40,187 bases of DNA. It comes from Methylococcales bacterium. Its GTDB lineage: Bacteria > Pseudomonadota > Gammaproteobacteria > Methylococcales > Methylomonadaceae. Location of the stretch: contig QVQD01000094.1 of NCBI GenBank assembly GCA_003584875.1, positions 1-40,187 of the forward strand, in the 5' to 3' direction. Below the pieces are notes generated by a model, which saw only the letters and a list, made by a program, of their open reading frames with translations, did not search any database and had not been told where the DNA came from. This document shows positions 16,771 through 25,167 of this stretch, one piece after another; within the stretch, counting starts at the first letter, position 1; each line of letters starts with the position of its first letter. The position numbers and the translations under genes were made by a program.

Positions 16771-17847
16771 TTAATTTAATATGGATGTGCCTTTAATCTG
16801 TACAAATACCAACATACCAATTTTCAAGCCTAGCAACAATAAGGACTTGCGAGTAATATGTGCTAACAATAATTGCTGACCTACCTTTAACTGAACAACT
16901 GTTTGACTATCTCGCCCCTCTATTAGCTCAGTAATCACAGCGGGCAACACATTAAGTATGCTAGTTGCACTGGGTTTTATTAAGACAATACTGACATCTC
17001 GTGCGTAAATTTGGACTCTTAACACTGCACCAATCTCTGCTTCGATAGCCGCAAGACTCAGCGAGCCGCCTTCAAATTCAACGCGAGTCAGATGATAATC
17101 ACTCTCATGTTCTATTATTTTTACCTGCCAAACTGTTGCGGCCTCTCTATCTTGTGCCAACGGCAAATCAAGACGACTTTGTGTTTCTGCTAATGGCCCC
17201 ATTGCTAAGATATGGCCGTCTTCTAAAATAACCAAAGTATCTGCTAGCTGTGCAACTTCCTGCTGAGAGTGAGTCACATAGATTACCGGTATATCCAGTT
17301 GCTGATGTAAGCGACTCAAATAAGGCAAGATCTCTTGTTTACGTTTGAGGTCGAGTGATGCCAATGGCTCATCCATTAACAAGATTTCTGGGTTAAGAGC
17401 CAACGCCCTGGCGATGGCTATTCTTTGTCGTTCACCACCCGATAAATTATTGGGCATACGCGCCAATAAATGACCGATACCCAAAAGTTCAATGGTTTGA
17501 TTCAGCTTGATCAAGCCTAGATTATTTTTAATACGCTTTAAACCAAAGTGCAGATTATCTAATACCGTTAAGTGAGAAAACAGATTAGCCTCCTGAAACA
17601 CGTAGCCTAGCGGCCGTTTATAAGTAGGTATAAATATTTGTCGCTTACTATCCTGCCAAACATGCTCATTGATTTCTAAATAACCGAGTGGTGCTTGTTC
17701 TAGTCCCGCTATGCAACGCAGCAACGTGGTTTTTCCTGAACCAGAATGACCGAACAACACAGATACGCCAGTGCTGGGCAATGTTAAATCGACATCTAAT
17801 CTGAAGTCGTCATAATTGAGCTTAAAACGTGCATTGATAACTGTCAT
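16771..17847 (-). CDS. modC: Molybdate ABC transporter ATP-binding protein ModC
   Basis: ModC is the cytoplasmic ATPase that powers molybdate import. The 358-aa protein has Walker A GHSGSGKTTL (about residues 33-42), Q-loop region, signature LSGGERQRIAIARAL, Walker B EILLMDEPLASLD and the switch His (VTHSQQEVAQLAD), then a C-terminal TOBE/Mop-like domain (about 225-358) that can bind molybdate and limit uptake. It overlaps modB by 4 nt and ends 60 nt from the convergent GlcF-like gene. Next to nifQ, it supplies molybdenum for FeMo-co. Confidence 0.96.
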   Translation of the reverse strand: MTVINARFKLNYDDFRLDVDLTLPSTGVSVLFGHSGSGKTTLLRCIAGLEQAPLGYLEINEHVWQDSKRQIFIPTYKRPLGYVFQEANLFSHLTVLDNLHFGLKRIKNNLGLIKLNQTIELLGIGHLLARMPNNLSGGERQRIAIARALALNPEILLMDEPLASLDLKRKQEILPYLSRLHQQLDIPVIYVTHSQQEVAQLADTLVILEDGHILAMGPLAETQSRLDLPLAQDREAATVWQVKIIEHESDYHLTRVEFEGGSLSLAAIEAEIGAVLRVQIYARDVSIVLIKPSATSILNVLPAVITELIEGRDSQTVVQLKVGQQLLLAHITRKSLLLLGLKIGMLVFVQIKGTSILN

Positions 17848-18530
17848 TTAAATTGTTGTGCCATTGGTGGAGATTTAAACTGGCTATAAAGCACTAACAA
17901 TACAGTAAATGAAAATAATAACAGACAGCCTGCCAACCAATGTGCGTCGGTATATTCCAATGCTTCAACATGATTATAGATTTGCACCGATACAACACGA
18001 GTCTTGTTAGGTATATTACCGCCTATCATCAATACAACGCCAAACTCACCAACGGTATGCGTAAAACCCAAAATAGCAGCCGTAATAAACCCTGGCTTAG
18101 CTAATGGCATTACTACACTAAAAAAACTATCTAACGGACTAGCTCTTAAAGTAGCTGCCGCCTCAAGTGACTGTTTACCAACCATTGCAAAAGCAGATTG
18201 CAATGGTTGTACAACAAACGGCATGGAATACAACACCGATCCAACCACTAAACCATAAAAGGTGAAAGGCAATGCTTCGATACCCAGCCAGTGTGTAAAC
18301 TGACCAATGATTCCAGTCGGCCCCATTAATACCAATAAGTAAAAACCCAATACCGTTGGCGGCAACACCAACGGCAGTGCCACGATGGCATTAATAACGC
18401 CTTTCAAAGAAGAATTTGTTCTACTCAGCCACCAGGCTAACGGAGTTCCGATTAGTAACATAATAGTTGTAGCAATACCAGCCACTTTAAAAGTCAGCAG
18501 CAAGGTATCGAGATCAGCAGAACTTAGCAT
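17844..18530 (-). CDS. modB: Molybdate ABC transporter permease ModB
   Basis: A 228-aa inner-membrane permease with about five hydrophobic segments. The ABC-contact loop is present as LEAAATLRASPLDSFFSVVMPLAKPG (about residues 142-167, given here as LEAAATLRASP followed by VVMPLAKPG), the EAA motif. The GVVLMIGGN segment and the final hydrophobic helix are usual for ModB. It begins 14 nt after modA and overlaps modC by 4 nt, forming a modABC operon. Confidence 0.95.
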   Translation of the reverse strand: MLSSADLDTLLLTFKVAGIATTIMLLIGTPLAWWLSRTNSSLKGVINAIVALPLVLPPTVLGFYLLVLMGPTGIIGQFTHWLGIEALPFTFYGLVVGSVLYSMPFVVQPLQSAFAMVGKQSLEAAATLRASPLDSFFSVVMPLAKPGFITAAILGFTHTVGEFGVVLMIGGNIPNKTRVVSVQIYNHVEALEYTDAHWLAGCLLLFSFTVLLVLYSQFKSPPMAQQFK

Positions 18531-18544
18531 CAGTGAATTTAATC

Positions 18545-19306
18545 TTATTGGGCTAAATCATAGCCATATTTTTTGATAATCTCCAAAGCTGGAGCAGATT
18601 TTAAATAAACCAACAAAGCCTTTGCCGCTGGATTTTCAGCACCGTTGTTTAATAGCACAACTGCTTGCTTAATCGGTGCATGTAACTCTGCTGGAACAAT
18701 CCAAGCAGAGCCACTAGTAATTTTACCGTTGTCAATCACTTGCGATAAAGCAACAAAGCCCAGTTCTGCGTTGCCGGTACTAATAAATTGATAGGCTTGA
18801 GCTATACTTTCACTCTGTACAATTAAAGGTAGTAATTTTTCCTGCAATTTCAGTCCATTTAAAACTTCTATAGCAGCTGCACCATAAGGCGCAAGCTTTG
18901 GGTCTGCCAATGCTAAATGCGTAAAGTCACCTGAACTTAAAATTCCCCCTTTATCATCAACATAACCTGGAGTGGCTGACCATAATACTAACTTGCCCAC
19001 CGCGTATATAAATTGACTACCGGAAACAGCAAAGCCGTCCTGTATCAATTTTTCAGGGCTCTTTTCATCTGCTGCCAACAATATCTCAAATGGCCCACCG
19101 TTTTCCATTTGTGAAACAAATTTGCCGGTAGAACCAAACGATAAATTAGCACTGTGACCGGTGGCTTTTTCAAAGCCTGCAGCTATTTCAGTCATCGGCT
19201 TACTAAAGTTTGCCGCTACTGCGACTAAGGTTGTTGCAGAATAAGTGCTTTGACTCATCAATAATAAAAAAAGTAGACAAAAACGTATTGAAATATATTT
19301 AAACAT
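18545..19306 (-). CDS. modA: Molybdate-binding periplasmic protein ModA
   Basis: A 253-aa periplasmic binding protein for molybdate/tungstate. A Sec signal peptide is evident (basic MFKYISIRF, hydrophobic CLLFLLLM, cleavage near TYSA-TTL, about residue 24). The mature protein begins TTLVAVAANFSKPMTEIA and contains FGSTGKFVSQMENGGPFEI (oxyanion-binding Ser in the first loops) and KLVLWS, typical of ModA. AGAGAG lies 5 nt before the ATG. I see no clear ModE operator upstream. The gene follows nifQ after 264 nt of repeat-containing spacer, so it may have its own promoter. Confidence 0.95.
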   Translation of the reverse strand: MFKYISIRFCLLFLLLMSQSTYSATTLVAVAANFSKPMTEIAAGFEKATGHSANLSFGSTGKFVSQMENGGPFEILLAADEKSPEKLIQDGFAVSGSQFIYAVGKLVLWSATPGYVDDKGGILSSGDFTHLALADPKLAPYGAAAIEVLNGLKLQEKLLPLIVQSESIAQAYQFISTGNAELGFVALSQVIDNGKITSGSAWIVPAELHAPIKQAVVLLNNGAENPAAKALLVYLKSAPALEIIKKYGYDLAQ

Positions 19307-19484
19307 GTAAGCTCTCTATTATGGGTTGAATGATATAAGTACTTTTCTGAACGTACTATTTATTTAGGATCAAGCTTGTAACTAAGGTTAATTTAAAAGT
19401 ATCTCTAATTACAAACCTAGCTGTACTCATAGAATAATATAAAACGTTAAATGTTATTAATTATTCAAACTGCAACTAAATTAA

Positions 19485-19552
19485 TAGGGATTATTAATTG
19501 TGTAGTACCTATGACTAAAGAGGGGGTCATAAAAGAATACTTTCACAGTCTC
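19485..19552 (-). repeat. Dispersed ~70-bp repeat, copy between nifQ and modA
   Basis: On the minus strand this reads GAGACTGTGAAAGTATTC, ATGACCCCC, then CTTTAGTCATAGGTACTACA and AATAATCCCT, matching 13483-13550 in order and 114-150 in its second half. It occupies much of the gap between nifQ and modA. No ORF or sigma-54 element is visible in that gap. Confidence 0.75.
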
Positions 19553-19570
19553 AATCCTTATAAAACTTGA

Positions 19571-20146
19571 TTACTCCTCTGAACCAAAACATTTGGAGTA
19601 ATCAATACAGACCTCACAGGAAGGAGCACGGCATAAATATAAACCCTCAGTTTCACAGAGTTGTTTATATAAAAACTTCTTCCATTTCATATCTTTGTTA
19701 TTTTTTTCTGCCAACATCGGAAAGTTATAGCGTAACAAATCAGTGAGTTGCGAACGCGACCATAAGCCTAAATCTTGCCATAAATGATCACTACCCAAGC
19801 AACCCGCGACAACAATAGCTATTATCCAATCTGTTTCATTTGTATCTGCTTTGCTAAACTTTTTTAGTAACTTGACTAAATCATCTTTTTCCAACATTCG
19901 ATTATAATCTAGCTGACTAACCGAAGAAGCTAACTCGGGTATATAACACTCTGGGAAAAAATCTGTCTTCAAAGCCGAAAACTGCTCCAACGCCAAACCG
20001 AGATAGTCGGGCAAAACACCTTGCCCAACACACCAACTGGCAATCATACAAGACAACCATTCATGATTTGGATTAATCATGGCAGTTGATTTCAATCGGA
20101 AATACATTTGTTCCCGATCTTCTTGACGTTGGAGTACAGCAGACAT
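19571..20146 (-). CDS. nifQ: NifQ, molybdenum donor for FeMo-co
   Basis: NifQ is a [Mo-Fe-S] protein that gives molybdenum to NifEN/NifH during FeMo-co assembly. The 191-aa product ends in the diagnostic motif C-x4-C-x2-C-x5-C (C172, C177, C180, C186: CRAPSCEVCIDYSKC). The N-terminal region is helical, with WLSCMIASWCVGQGVLPDYLG. It starts 2 nt after the FeSII-like ferredoxin gene and is the last gene of the nifB operon, directly before modABC, linking molybdenum uptake and use. Confidence 0.95.
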   Translation of the reverse strand: MSAVLQRQEDREQMYFRLKSTAMINPNHEWLSCMIASWCVGQGVLPDYLGLALEQFSALKTDFFPECYIPELASSVSQLDYNRMLEKDDLVKLLKKFSKADTNETDWIIAIVVAGCLGSDHLWQDLGLWSRSQLTDLLRYNFPMLAEKNNKDMKWKKFLYKQLCETEGLYLCRAPSCEVCIDYSKCFGSEE

Positions 20147-20148
20147 AA

Positions 20149-20499
20149 TTAATATTCGACCAAAATATCTTCGTCTCTAACGATCATCTGACATGCTAAT
20201 CGCCAAGGCGTTGGTAAATCATCAACTAGCATTTGCTCCATTTCTCCTTTAGTGATTTTTCCACTAGACAGCAACACCGACTTTTCTTTTTCGGTTAATG
20301 GACCACCCATACGCTGAAGCTTTTGATCAACACTACTGACTTTTACCAGACAAGTAGCGCATTCTCCATCTTCACATTCATAATTAATTGGTATTTTATT
20401 TTCTCGTGCTAGTTTCAGTAGTGTGCCTGTATGACTGCCTGCAACTGCATAGACCGTTTTATCCTTATATTCTGGACTTGAAAAAGTAATTAATGCCAC
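20149..20499 (-). CDS. Shethna FeSII-like 2Fe-2S protective ferredoxin
   Basis: A 116-aa [2Fe-2S] ferredoxin with ligands C42, C47, C50 (CEDGECATC) and C103 (RLACQ). Beyond the fold, it resembles Azotobacter Shethna protein II over its full length: TFSSP near the start, then AVAG, TLLKLAREN, CLVKV, LTEKEKSVL-SSGK, DLP-P-RLACQ-IVRDEDILVEY, including the 30-residue insertion before the last Cys. FeSII binds NifH and NifDK under oxidative stress and locks them in an inactive but oxygen-tolerant complex (conformational protection). That role here is inference from similarity and its place 2 nt before nifQ. An ordinary ferredoxin is the alternative. Confidence 0.85.
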   Translation of the reverse strand: MALITFSSPEYKDKTVYAVAGSHTGTLLKLARENKIPINYECEDGECATCLVKVSSVDQKLQRMGGPLTEKEKSVLLSSGKITKGEMEQMLVDDLPTPWRLACQMIVRDEDILVEY

Positions 20500-20576
20500 G
20501 ATTGATTCCTCATAGTTGGTGACTTGCTTTTATTAGACCTGCATTAGACCCTTGTTGGGAAACTTTAAGTCAGCGT

Positions 20577-20882
<306 letters not shown>

Positions 20883-20892
20883 TTAAAAATTA

Positions 20893-22173
20893 TTAGGCAA
20901 GATCGGCCATATCAATCACTCTGGGTTGCCTTAAACCCAATAGCTCCTGAGCCAAATGCTGCCCAAATTCTCGACAGCTTTCTATTTCTTCTTCTGTCGG
21001 AATTAACTTAATGCGTATTCCCGGTATGGGCACACGCAATTTGAGACCGCGTAAGCGATCCTCAACCATTTTTACGCCTTCTCCAGTCCAACCGTACGAA
21101 CCAAAAACACCGCCGACCTTAGTTTTGAGGTTAATAACAGCCAATGAAGATAATAAATCCCATACCGGTTTGACCGCATCACCATTAATGGTGGGTGTAC
21201 CAAAGACTATTCCATCCGCGCCTTCTATTAAATCGACAAACGGCGCTACTTCACTACCTTCTAGATCATACAAAGAAACACGAACATGCTCTATTTCCAT
21301 TGCACCTTCATAAATGGCTAATGCCATACGCCTGGTATTTCCATAAGAACTGATGTAAAAAATCAGCAAGGTCTTTTCACCTGCACCGATTTCGCTTTGT
21401 AATACTGAACTTGATAATTCACGGTATCGTTGTACATATTTTTTAGGTTGATCACGTAGCAAAGGACCATGTGCAGGTAATATATTTATTAACGCTAATG
21501 GCTCAAGCAAATCCAATGCTTTATTTACATAATCTTTAAAGGGTCGCATGATATGCGCATAGTAATATTCAAACGAAAAACGAAAATCCCCCACCTCATC
21601 ATTAAACAATCGCGCATCACAAAAATGACAACCAAATACATCACCAGAAAACAGGGTTTGCTCTTCTTGCAAATACGTGCACTGGGTGTCAGGCCAATGC
21701 AAATATGGCGTGTGAAAAAACTCCAGCGTTCTGTCACCTAACGATACTTTGTCACCCGTTAAAACTGAGGTAAAATCAAACTCATCTTGTTTTAACAAGG
21801 CTTTAAGCATAGATTGAGCTTTCTGAGAAATATACACGCGAGCTTGTGGCGCACGACGCATCAACTCTGGTAAAGCGCCGGTATGATCTGGTTCCAAATG
21901 ATTAAGAACGATCACCTTGATTTCGTCATAGCTTGCAACTGACTCCAATCTTTCGAAAAAATCATTAGAAAAGTTTTCTTTGACGGTATCTACAATCGCA
22001 ACACCTTCACTGCCTCTAACAAGATAGGCGTTATAAGTAGTGCCATTAGCGGTTTTTAAAATTATATCGAAGTTGCGTAATGAAGGATCCATAGCCCCAA
22101 TCCAATGCACTCGTTCAGATAATTCTACAGCCTGAGCTATACCAGAGATTGTTAACTGAGGCAGCTTACTCAT
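20893..22173 (-). CDS. Flavodiiron protein (O2/NO reductase, FprA type)
   Basis: An N-terminal metallo-beta-lactamase-like diiron domain and a C-terminal flavodoxin domain form a soluble FMN enzyme that reduces O2 to water or NO to N2O. From the start at 22173 the diiron ligands are visible: H92-x-E94-x-D96-H97 (NHLEPDH), H159 (TPYLHWPDT), D178 (FSGDVFG) and the last His in PAHGP. The flavodoxin FMN loop is ISSYGNTRRMA. The start could also be GTG at 22179; both overlap the nifO end. Placed in the nifB operon between nifO and a ferredoxin, it most likely scavenges oxygen near nitrogenase. No rubredoxin domain is fused. Confidence 0.92.
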   Translation of the reverse strand: MSKLPQLTISGIAQAVELSERVHWIGAMDPSLRNFDIILKTANGTTYNAYLVRGSEGVAIVDTVKENFSNDFFERLESVASYDEIKVIVLNHLEPDHTGALPELMRRAPQARVYISQKAQSMLKALLKQDEFDFTSVLTGDKVSLGDRTLEFFHTPYLHWPDTQCTYLQEEQTLFSGDVFGCHFCDARLFNDEVGDFRFSFEYYYAHIMRPFKDYVNKALDLLEPLALINILPAHGPLLRDQPKKYVQRYRELSSSVLQSEIGAGEKTLLIFYISSYGNTRRMALAIYEGAMEIEHVRVSLYDLEGSEVAPFVDLIEGADGIVFGTPTINGDAVKPVWDLLSSLAVINLKTKVGGVFGSYGWTGEGVKMVEDRLRGLKLRVPIPGIRIKLIPTEEEIESCREFGQHLAQELLGLRQPRVIDMADLA

Positions 22174-22591
22174 GGCCACAGCAATTACTTTGCGTAGTGC
22201 GTTTAGGACAACCCGCCATATCCTGATAAGTTGTCGTTTCGTTCAAGCCTATCCAATTATCGACGGCATACTGATCAAATCCAGCCATAAAACTTTCACC
22301 GACTTGCATTAAGGGTCGACGAATCAATAAGGGATTTTCCATCATCAATACTAAAGCCTCTTGCTCTGTTAGACTCCCAGTATCAATCTCACCTTTTTTT
22401 ATGGCTGGAGCGCTACTATTAAACCAATTTCGTACCGCCATTTTCCCGAAAAATGGACGTAAGCGCTCAGGCAACCAAACTTCCGTCATCAAATTCAGTG
22501 CAACAACCTCATGACCAGCTGCAATTAATAATTTCCTTTGTCGGACATTGTTAATGCAACCTGATTTTTCATAGAAAGTAACAATAGCCAT
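22166..22591 (-). CDS. nifO: NifO, ArsC/Spx-fold nitrogenase-associated protein
   Basis: A 141-aa thioredoxin-fold protein of the arsenate-reductase-like nitrogenase-associated group. It starts IVTFYEKSGCINNVRQRKLL, with one active-site Cys (about residue 12) followed by the typical N, and has the LLIRRPLMQVGESFMAGFD block (ArsC RPL motif). Azotobacter NifO lies in the same order (nifB-fdxN-nifO-nifQ) and affects molybdenum partitioning and nitrate sensitivity of fixation; the biochemical reaction is unknown. It overlaps the flavodiiron gene by 8 nt and follows fdxN by 15 nt. The C-terminus carries extra cysteines (NCCGHE). Confidence 0.9.
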   Translation of the reverse strand: MAIVTFYEKSGCINNVRQRKLLIAAGHEVVALNLMTEVWLPERLRPFFGKMAVRNWFNSSAPAIKKGEIDTGSLTEQEALVLMMENPLLIRRPLMQVGESFMAGFDQYAVDNWIGLNETTTYQDMAGCPKRTTQSNCCGHE

Positions 22592-22606
22592 AAGAATGAT
22601 CCTTAA

Positions 22607-22885
22607 TTAGTGGCCCTGCATTTCAGCCATGACTTCGGCCATTCTTTCTGGTGGTATACCTGTTAAAGATCCCGGTGGATTAATTTCCTCGCCCAAGGAA
22701 TTCAATATCGCACCCTCAATAGGGCAAATACTGGCACATTGATATACAGGGAAATCGCCTTCACATTCAGTACATTTTTTACTATCAACTAAAAAATGTG
22801 GCTCAGCCTTGTAAATTGCATTACTTGGACAAACAGGCTCACACGCATAACAATTTACGCAAGATTCAATAATTTTTACTGTCAT
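22607..22885 (-). CDS. fdxN: 2[4Fe-4S] ferredoxin FdxN
   Basis: A 92-aa ferredoxin with CVNCYACEPVCP (residues 9-20) and the expanded CTECEGDFPVYQCASICP (38-55), followed by an about 35-residue extension rich in Pro, Gly and Met. FdxN downstream of nifB supplies electrons for NifB/NifEN cofactor assembly or nitrogenase in other diazotrophs. It is 377 nt after nifB across a repeat element, with no sigma-54 motif found in the gap, so it is probably read from the nifB promoter. Confidence 0.93.
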   Translation of the reverse strand: MTVKIIESCVNCYACEPVCPSNAIYKAEPHFLVDSKKCTECEGDFPVYQCASICPIEGAILNSLGEEINPPGSLTGIPPERMAEVMAEMQGH

Positions 22886-22977
22886 AACAATTCCTTAATG
22901 TTAGGTTATCAACTTCACGCCGAATTAAGGGCAGATAGAGACCTTCCTTCTAAAATCTCCTACCCCCAGTTAAGGAT

Positions 22978-23162
22978 TTGTAGGGGCGACACATATGCTC
23001 CAACAGATTATTTGCTTTCCCCCAGTCCTTAACTTAATGACATTGCCCCTACCCCCCTTTTTAAAACATTGGTATCTACACCATTCAAAAGCAACATCAT
23101 TCCGGCAGTTCATGTGGCATGAATCGTCATAAACTGCAGATATCATACTGTCGCCCCTACAA
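22978..23162. repeat. 185-bp MITE-like element in the nifB-fdxN gap
   Basis: Perfect 14-bp terminal inverted repeats TTGTAGGGGCGACA (22978-22991) and its complement (23149-23162) bound a non-coding stretch. A related, decayed copy is at 15172-15240. It interrupts the usual tight nifB-fdxN spacing. No ORF or promoter is seen in the rest of the 377-nt gap. Confidence 0.75.
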
Positions 23163-23262
23163 CCGCTCTCTTTTGAAATCTAGACAGTTCTTGCTATGTT
23201 TACCCTGTAGGAATAATCCCTTTTGTAGATAACTATGCTTTTAAAAAGGAGGGACTAAATGA

Positions 23263-24753
23263 CTAAGCACTCACTCTAACAGACTCATTGGCATCGACCA
23301 GCTTTCCGGCAACCGCCATTTCCTTGTAAACTGCCATGACAGCTTCCTCAATCGGTTCCATAGCATGCTCACCATTTGGAGTGATGCCTGCTGCCTCCAA
23401 CATTTCCCAAGGTTCATAACCCACTTTTGAACACAATACCGCTACACATCCGGCTAAGCCTCGAATAGTCATTTGCAGAACACTTTCACCGTCGCCACAC
23501 GAACTGTCACCGGCACAATATTGTTCGGCTTTGCGATGACTGATAAAACGCACGCCTTCCGGCGAAGCTTCATAAATCAGAAATTCTTTAGCATGACCAA
23601 AGTGCACATTAATAAGGCCTTGGCCACTGGTGGCTACCGCCATCAACACTGGACGTGTCGTTAATTTAGGCTGTTCTTTGTGCTGCTGAATCTGCTGTGC
23701 TTTCTCTAACCTTTTACTATCCATTTCAGCTTGTATAGCTCCATGAATCACCTTGCGTTTTTCCATCGCGGCTTGATAATCTATTTCCATATCTTCAATT
23801 TTATCCAAAGTAAACTCATCACCTCGATCTTCGCCTAACAAACCAACTGCATCGGCGCGGCATTGACGGCAATGGCGCATCATATTCATATCGCCTGAAC
23901 AACTATCTTGCAGGTCTTGTAACTCTTCTGGCGTAGGACCTCGCTGCCCCATAACTCCAAAGAAAGTTCCATGTTCTGGCTCTGAAATTAAAGGCATCAC
24001 ATTATGTAAAAAGGCACCTTTCGATTTAACAATTCGACTAACTTCAGCCAAATGCTGGTCATTAACACCAGGAATCATCACAGAATTAACCTTAACTAAA
24101 ATGCCTTTAGCTATCAGCATTTCTAGGCCTTTTTGCTGCTGCTCAATGAGAATTTTCGCGCCCTTTTTGCCTTTAATGCGTTTATTGTTCCAAAAAATCC
24201 ACGGATAAATTTTCGCGCCTATTTCAGGATCAACACAATTAATGGTAATGGTGACATGATCGATATTATGCTTAGACAACTCCTCTACCGCATCCGGTAA
24301 AGCAAGACCGTTAGTAGATACACATAATTTAATATCTGGGGCTTCTTGACTTAAACGCCTAAAGGTTTCAAAAGTACGCTCAGGATTAGCTAATGGATCA
24401 CCTGGACCTGCAATGCCCAACACGGTCATCTGAGGAATATTTGCAGCAACTGCCATCGTTTTTTTAACGGCTTGATCGGGCGTCAACACTTCAGAAACCA
24501 CCCCAGGACGAGATTCATTAGAGCAATCATATTTACGATTACAGTAATGGCACTGGATATTACAAGCTGGCGCAACAGCCACATGCATACGTGCAAAATA
24601 ATGGTGTGCATCCTCGGAATAACAGGGATGATTCTGGATTTTTTCCCTAATAGAATCAGGTAAGGTATCCATTTGATTTTCGGTGCTACCGCAAGAACTG
24701 GCTTCGCAACCGCTTTTTAATACAGGGGTATCGTTTAATACGGGTAAATGCAT
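23263..24753 (-). CDS. nifB: NifB, radical-SAM NifB-co synthase with C-terminal NifX domain
   Basis: NifB makes the [8Fe-9S-C] NifB-co core of FeMo-co, inserting carbide from S-adenosylmethionine. From the start at 24753 the product has 496 aa. Radical-SAM cysteines are C64, C68 and C71 (CNIQCHYC), the GPGDPLANP SAM-binding loop follows, then CRQCRADAVGLLGED. The C-terminal NifX-like domain (about 372-480: VLMAVATSGQGLINVHFGHA) is the long gammaproteobacterial form. A perfect AAAGGAGGT lies just upstream of the ATG at 24753; an upstream in-frame ATG at 24795 falls inside the sigma-54 promoter and is rejected. First gene of nifB-fdxN-nifO-FDP-fdx-FeSII-nifQ. Confidence 0.98.
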   Translation of the reverse strand: MHLPVLNDTPVLKSGCEASSCGSTENQMDTLPDSIREKIQNHPCYSEDAHHYFARMHVAVAPACNIQCHYCNRKYDCSNESRPGVVSEVLTPDQAVKKTMAVAANIPQMTVLGIAGPGDPLANPERTFETFRRLSQEAPDIKLCVSTNGLALPDAVEELSKHNIDHVTITINCVDPEIGAKIYPWIFWNNKRIKGKKGAKILIEQQQKGLEMLIAKGILVKVNSVMIPGVNDQHLAEVSRIVKSKGAFLHNVMPLISEPEHGTFFGVMGQRGPTPEELQDLQDSCSGDMNMMRHCRQCRADAVGLLGEDRGDEFTLDKIEDMEIDYQAAMEKRKVIHGAIQAEMDSKRLEKAQQIQQHKEQPKLTTRPVLMAVATSGQGLINVHFGHAKEFLIYEASPEGVRFISHRKAEQYCAGDSSCGDGESVLQMTIRGLAGCVAVLCSKVGYEPWEMLEAAGITPNGEHAMEPIEEAVMAVYKEMAVAGKLVDANESVRVSA

Positions 24754-24791
24754 GATGACTGACCTCCTTTGTGGGTTTACATAAAGTAAAA

Positions 24792-24806
24792 GCACAGGTC
24801 ATGCCA
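24792..24806 (-). promoter_or_regulatory. Sigma-54 promoter of nifB
   Basis: The minus strand reads TGGCATGACCTGTGC, with exact GG/GC spacing; the -12 element is GTGC rather than TTGC. Predicted start near 24780, 27 nt before the nifB ATG. Two NifA sites lie upstream. Confidence 0.85.
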
Positions 24807-24870
24807 TCAGCAATAATTTATTTTATCTTATTGTTTTTTATTAGAAAGATATTTGGTTGTGGGGTAGTAT

Positions 24871-24886
24871 TGTAAGATACACAACA
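24871..24886. promoter_or_regulatory. NifA site 1 upstream of nifB
   Basis: TGT-AAGATACACA-ACA, centre about 98 bp upstream of the predicted nifB start. Confidence 0.8.
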
Positions 24887-24903
24887 GTCATTGATTTAGA
24901 TTT

Positions 24904-24919
24904 TGTAACAAAGCAAACA
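24904..24919. promoter_or_regulatory. NifA site 2 upstream of nifB
   Basis: TGT-AACAAAGCAA-ACA, centre about 131 bp upstream of the predicted nifB start, 33 bp (about three helical turns) from site 1, so both can lie on the same DNA face. Confidence 0.78.
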
Positions 24920-24954
24920 ATGTAACGACCATTGTTTTGAAAGATCTTAAGGTG

Positions 24955-25137
24955 CTATAGACAATAGCCGTATTGCTCCGTATGCAAGGAGCAGTGCCTT
25001 TGCCAGAATCGCTTCACTCGCTTGCGCTCGAAATTACATCCTTGCTGGGCTTTTTCATCTTTCAACCATTGCGCTGCCATAGCAATGGCTACAGCCTCAG
25101 TTTCACCAAAGCCAAACACAGCATAATCATGTTGCAC
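24955..25137 (-). pseudogene. Small ORF or gene fragment between nifA and nifB
   Basis: A 60-codon frame opening with GTG directly after an in-frame stop and without a ribosome site. The first half (DYAVFGFGETEAVAIAMAAQW) looks like real protein, with a regular strand-helix pattern. The second half (from about residue 34, CNFERKRVKRFWQRHC) is translated from a dispersed palindromic repeat (24989-25030). The most likely reading is a short gene whose 3' end was replaced by the repeat. It might still be expressed behind nifA. I do not recognise the family. Confidence 0.4.
24989..25030. repeat. MITE-family fragment between nifA and nifB
   Basis: GAGCAGTGCCTTTGCC (24989-25004) and the CACTCGCTTGCGCTCG core match the copy at 15322-15385. 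It supplies the C-terminal codons of the small frame at 24955-25137. Confidence 0.65.
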
Positions 25138-25167
25138 TTATAAAATAGTCATATCACTCTAAAAACC

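Noticed and set aside
19307-19570. ModE operator or sigma-54 promoter before modA.
   Set aside because: No ATCG-type ModE palindrome or GG-N10-GC element was found; the gap is mainly a dispersed repeat.
24754-24795. Longer nifB starting at the ATG at 24795 (14 extra residues).
   Set aside because: That start lies within the sigma-54 promoter (24792-24806) and upstream of the predicted transcript start; a perfect AAAGGAGGT precedes the ATG at 24753.
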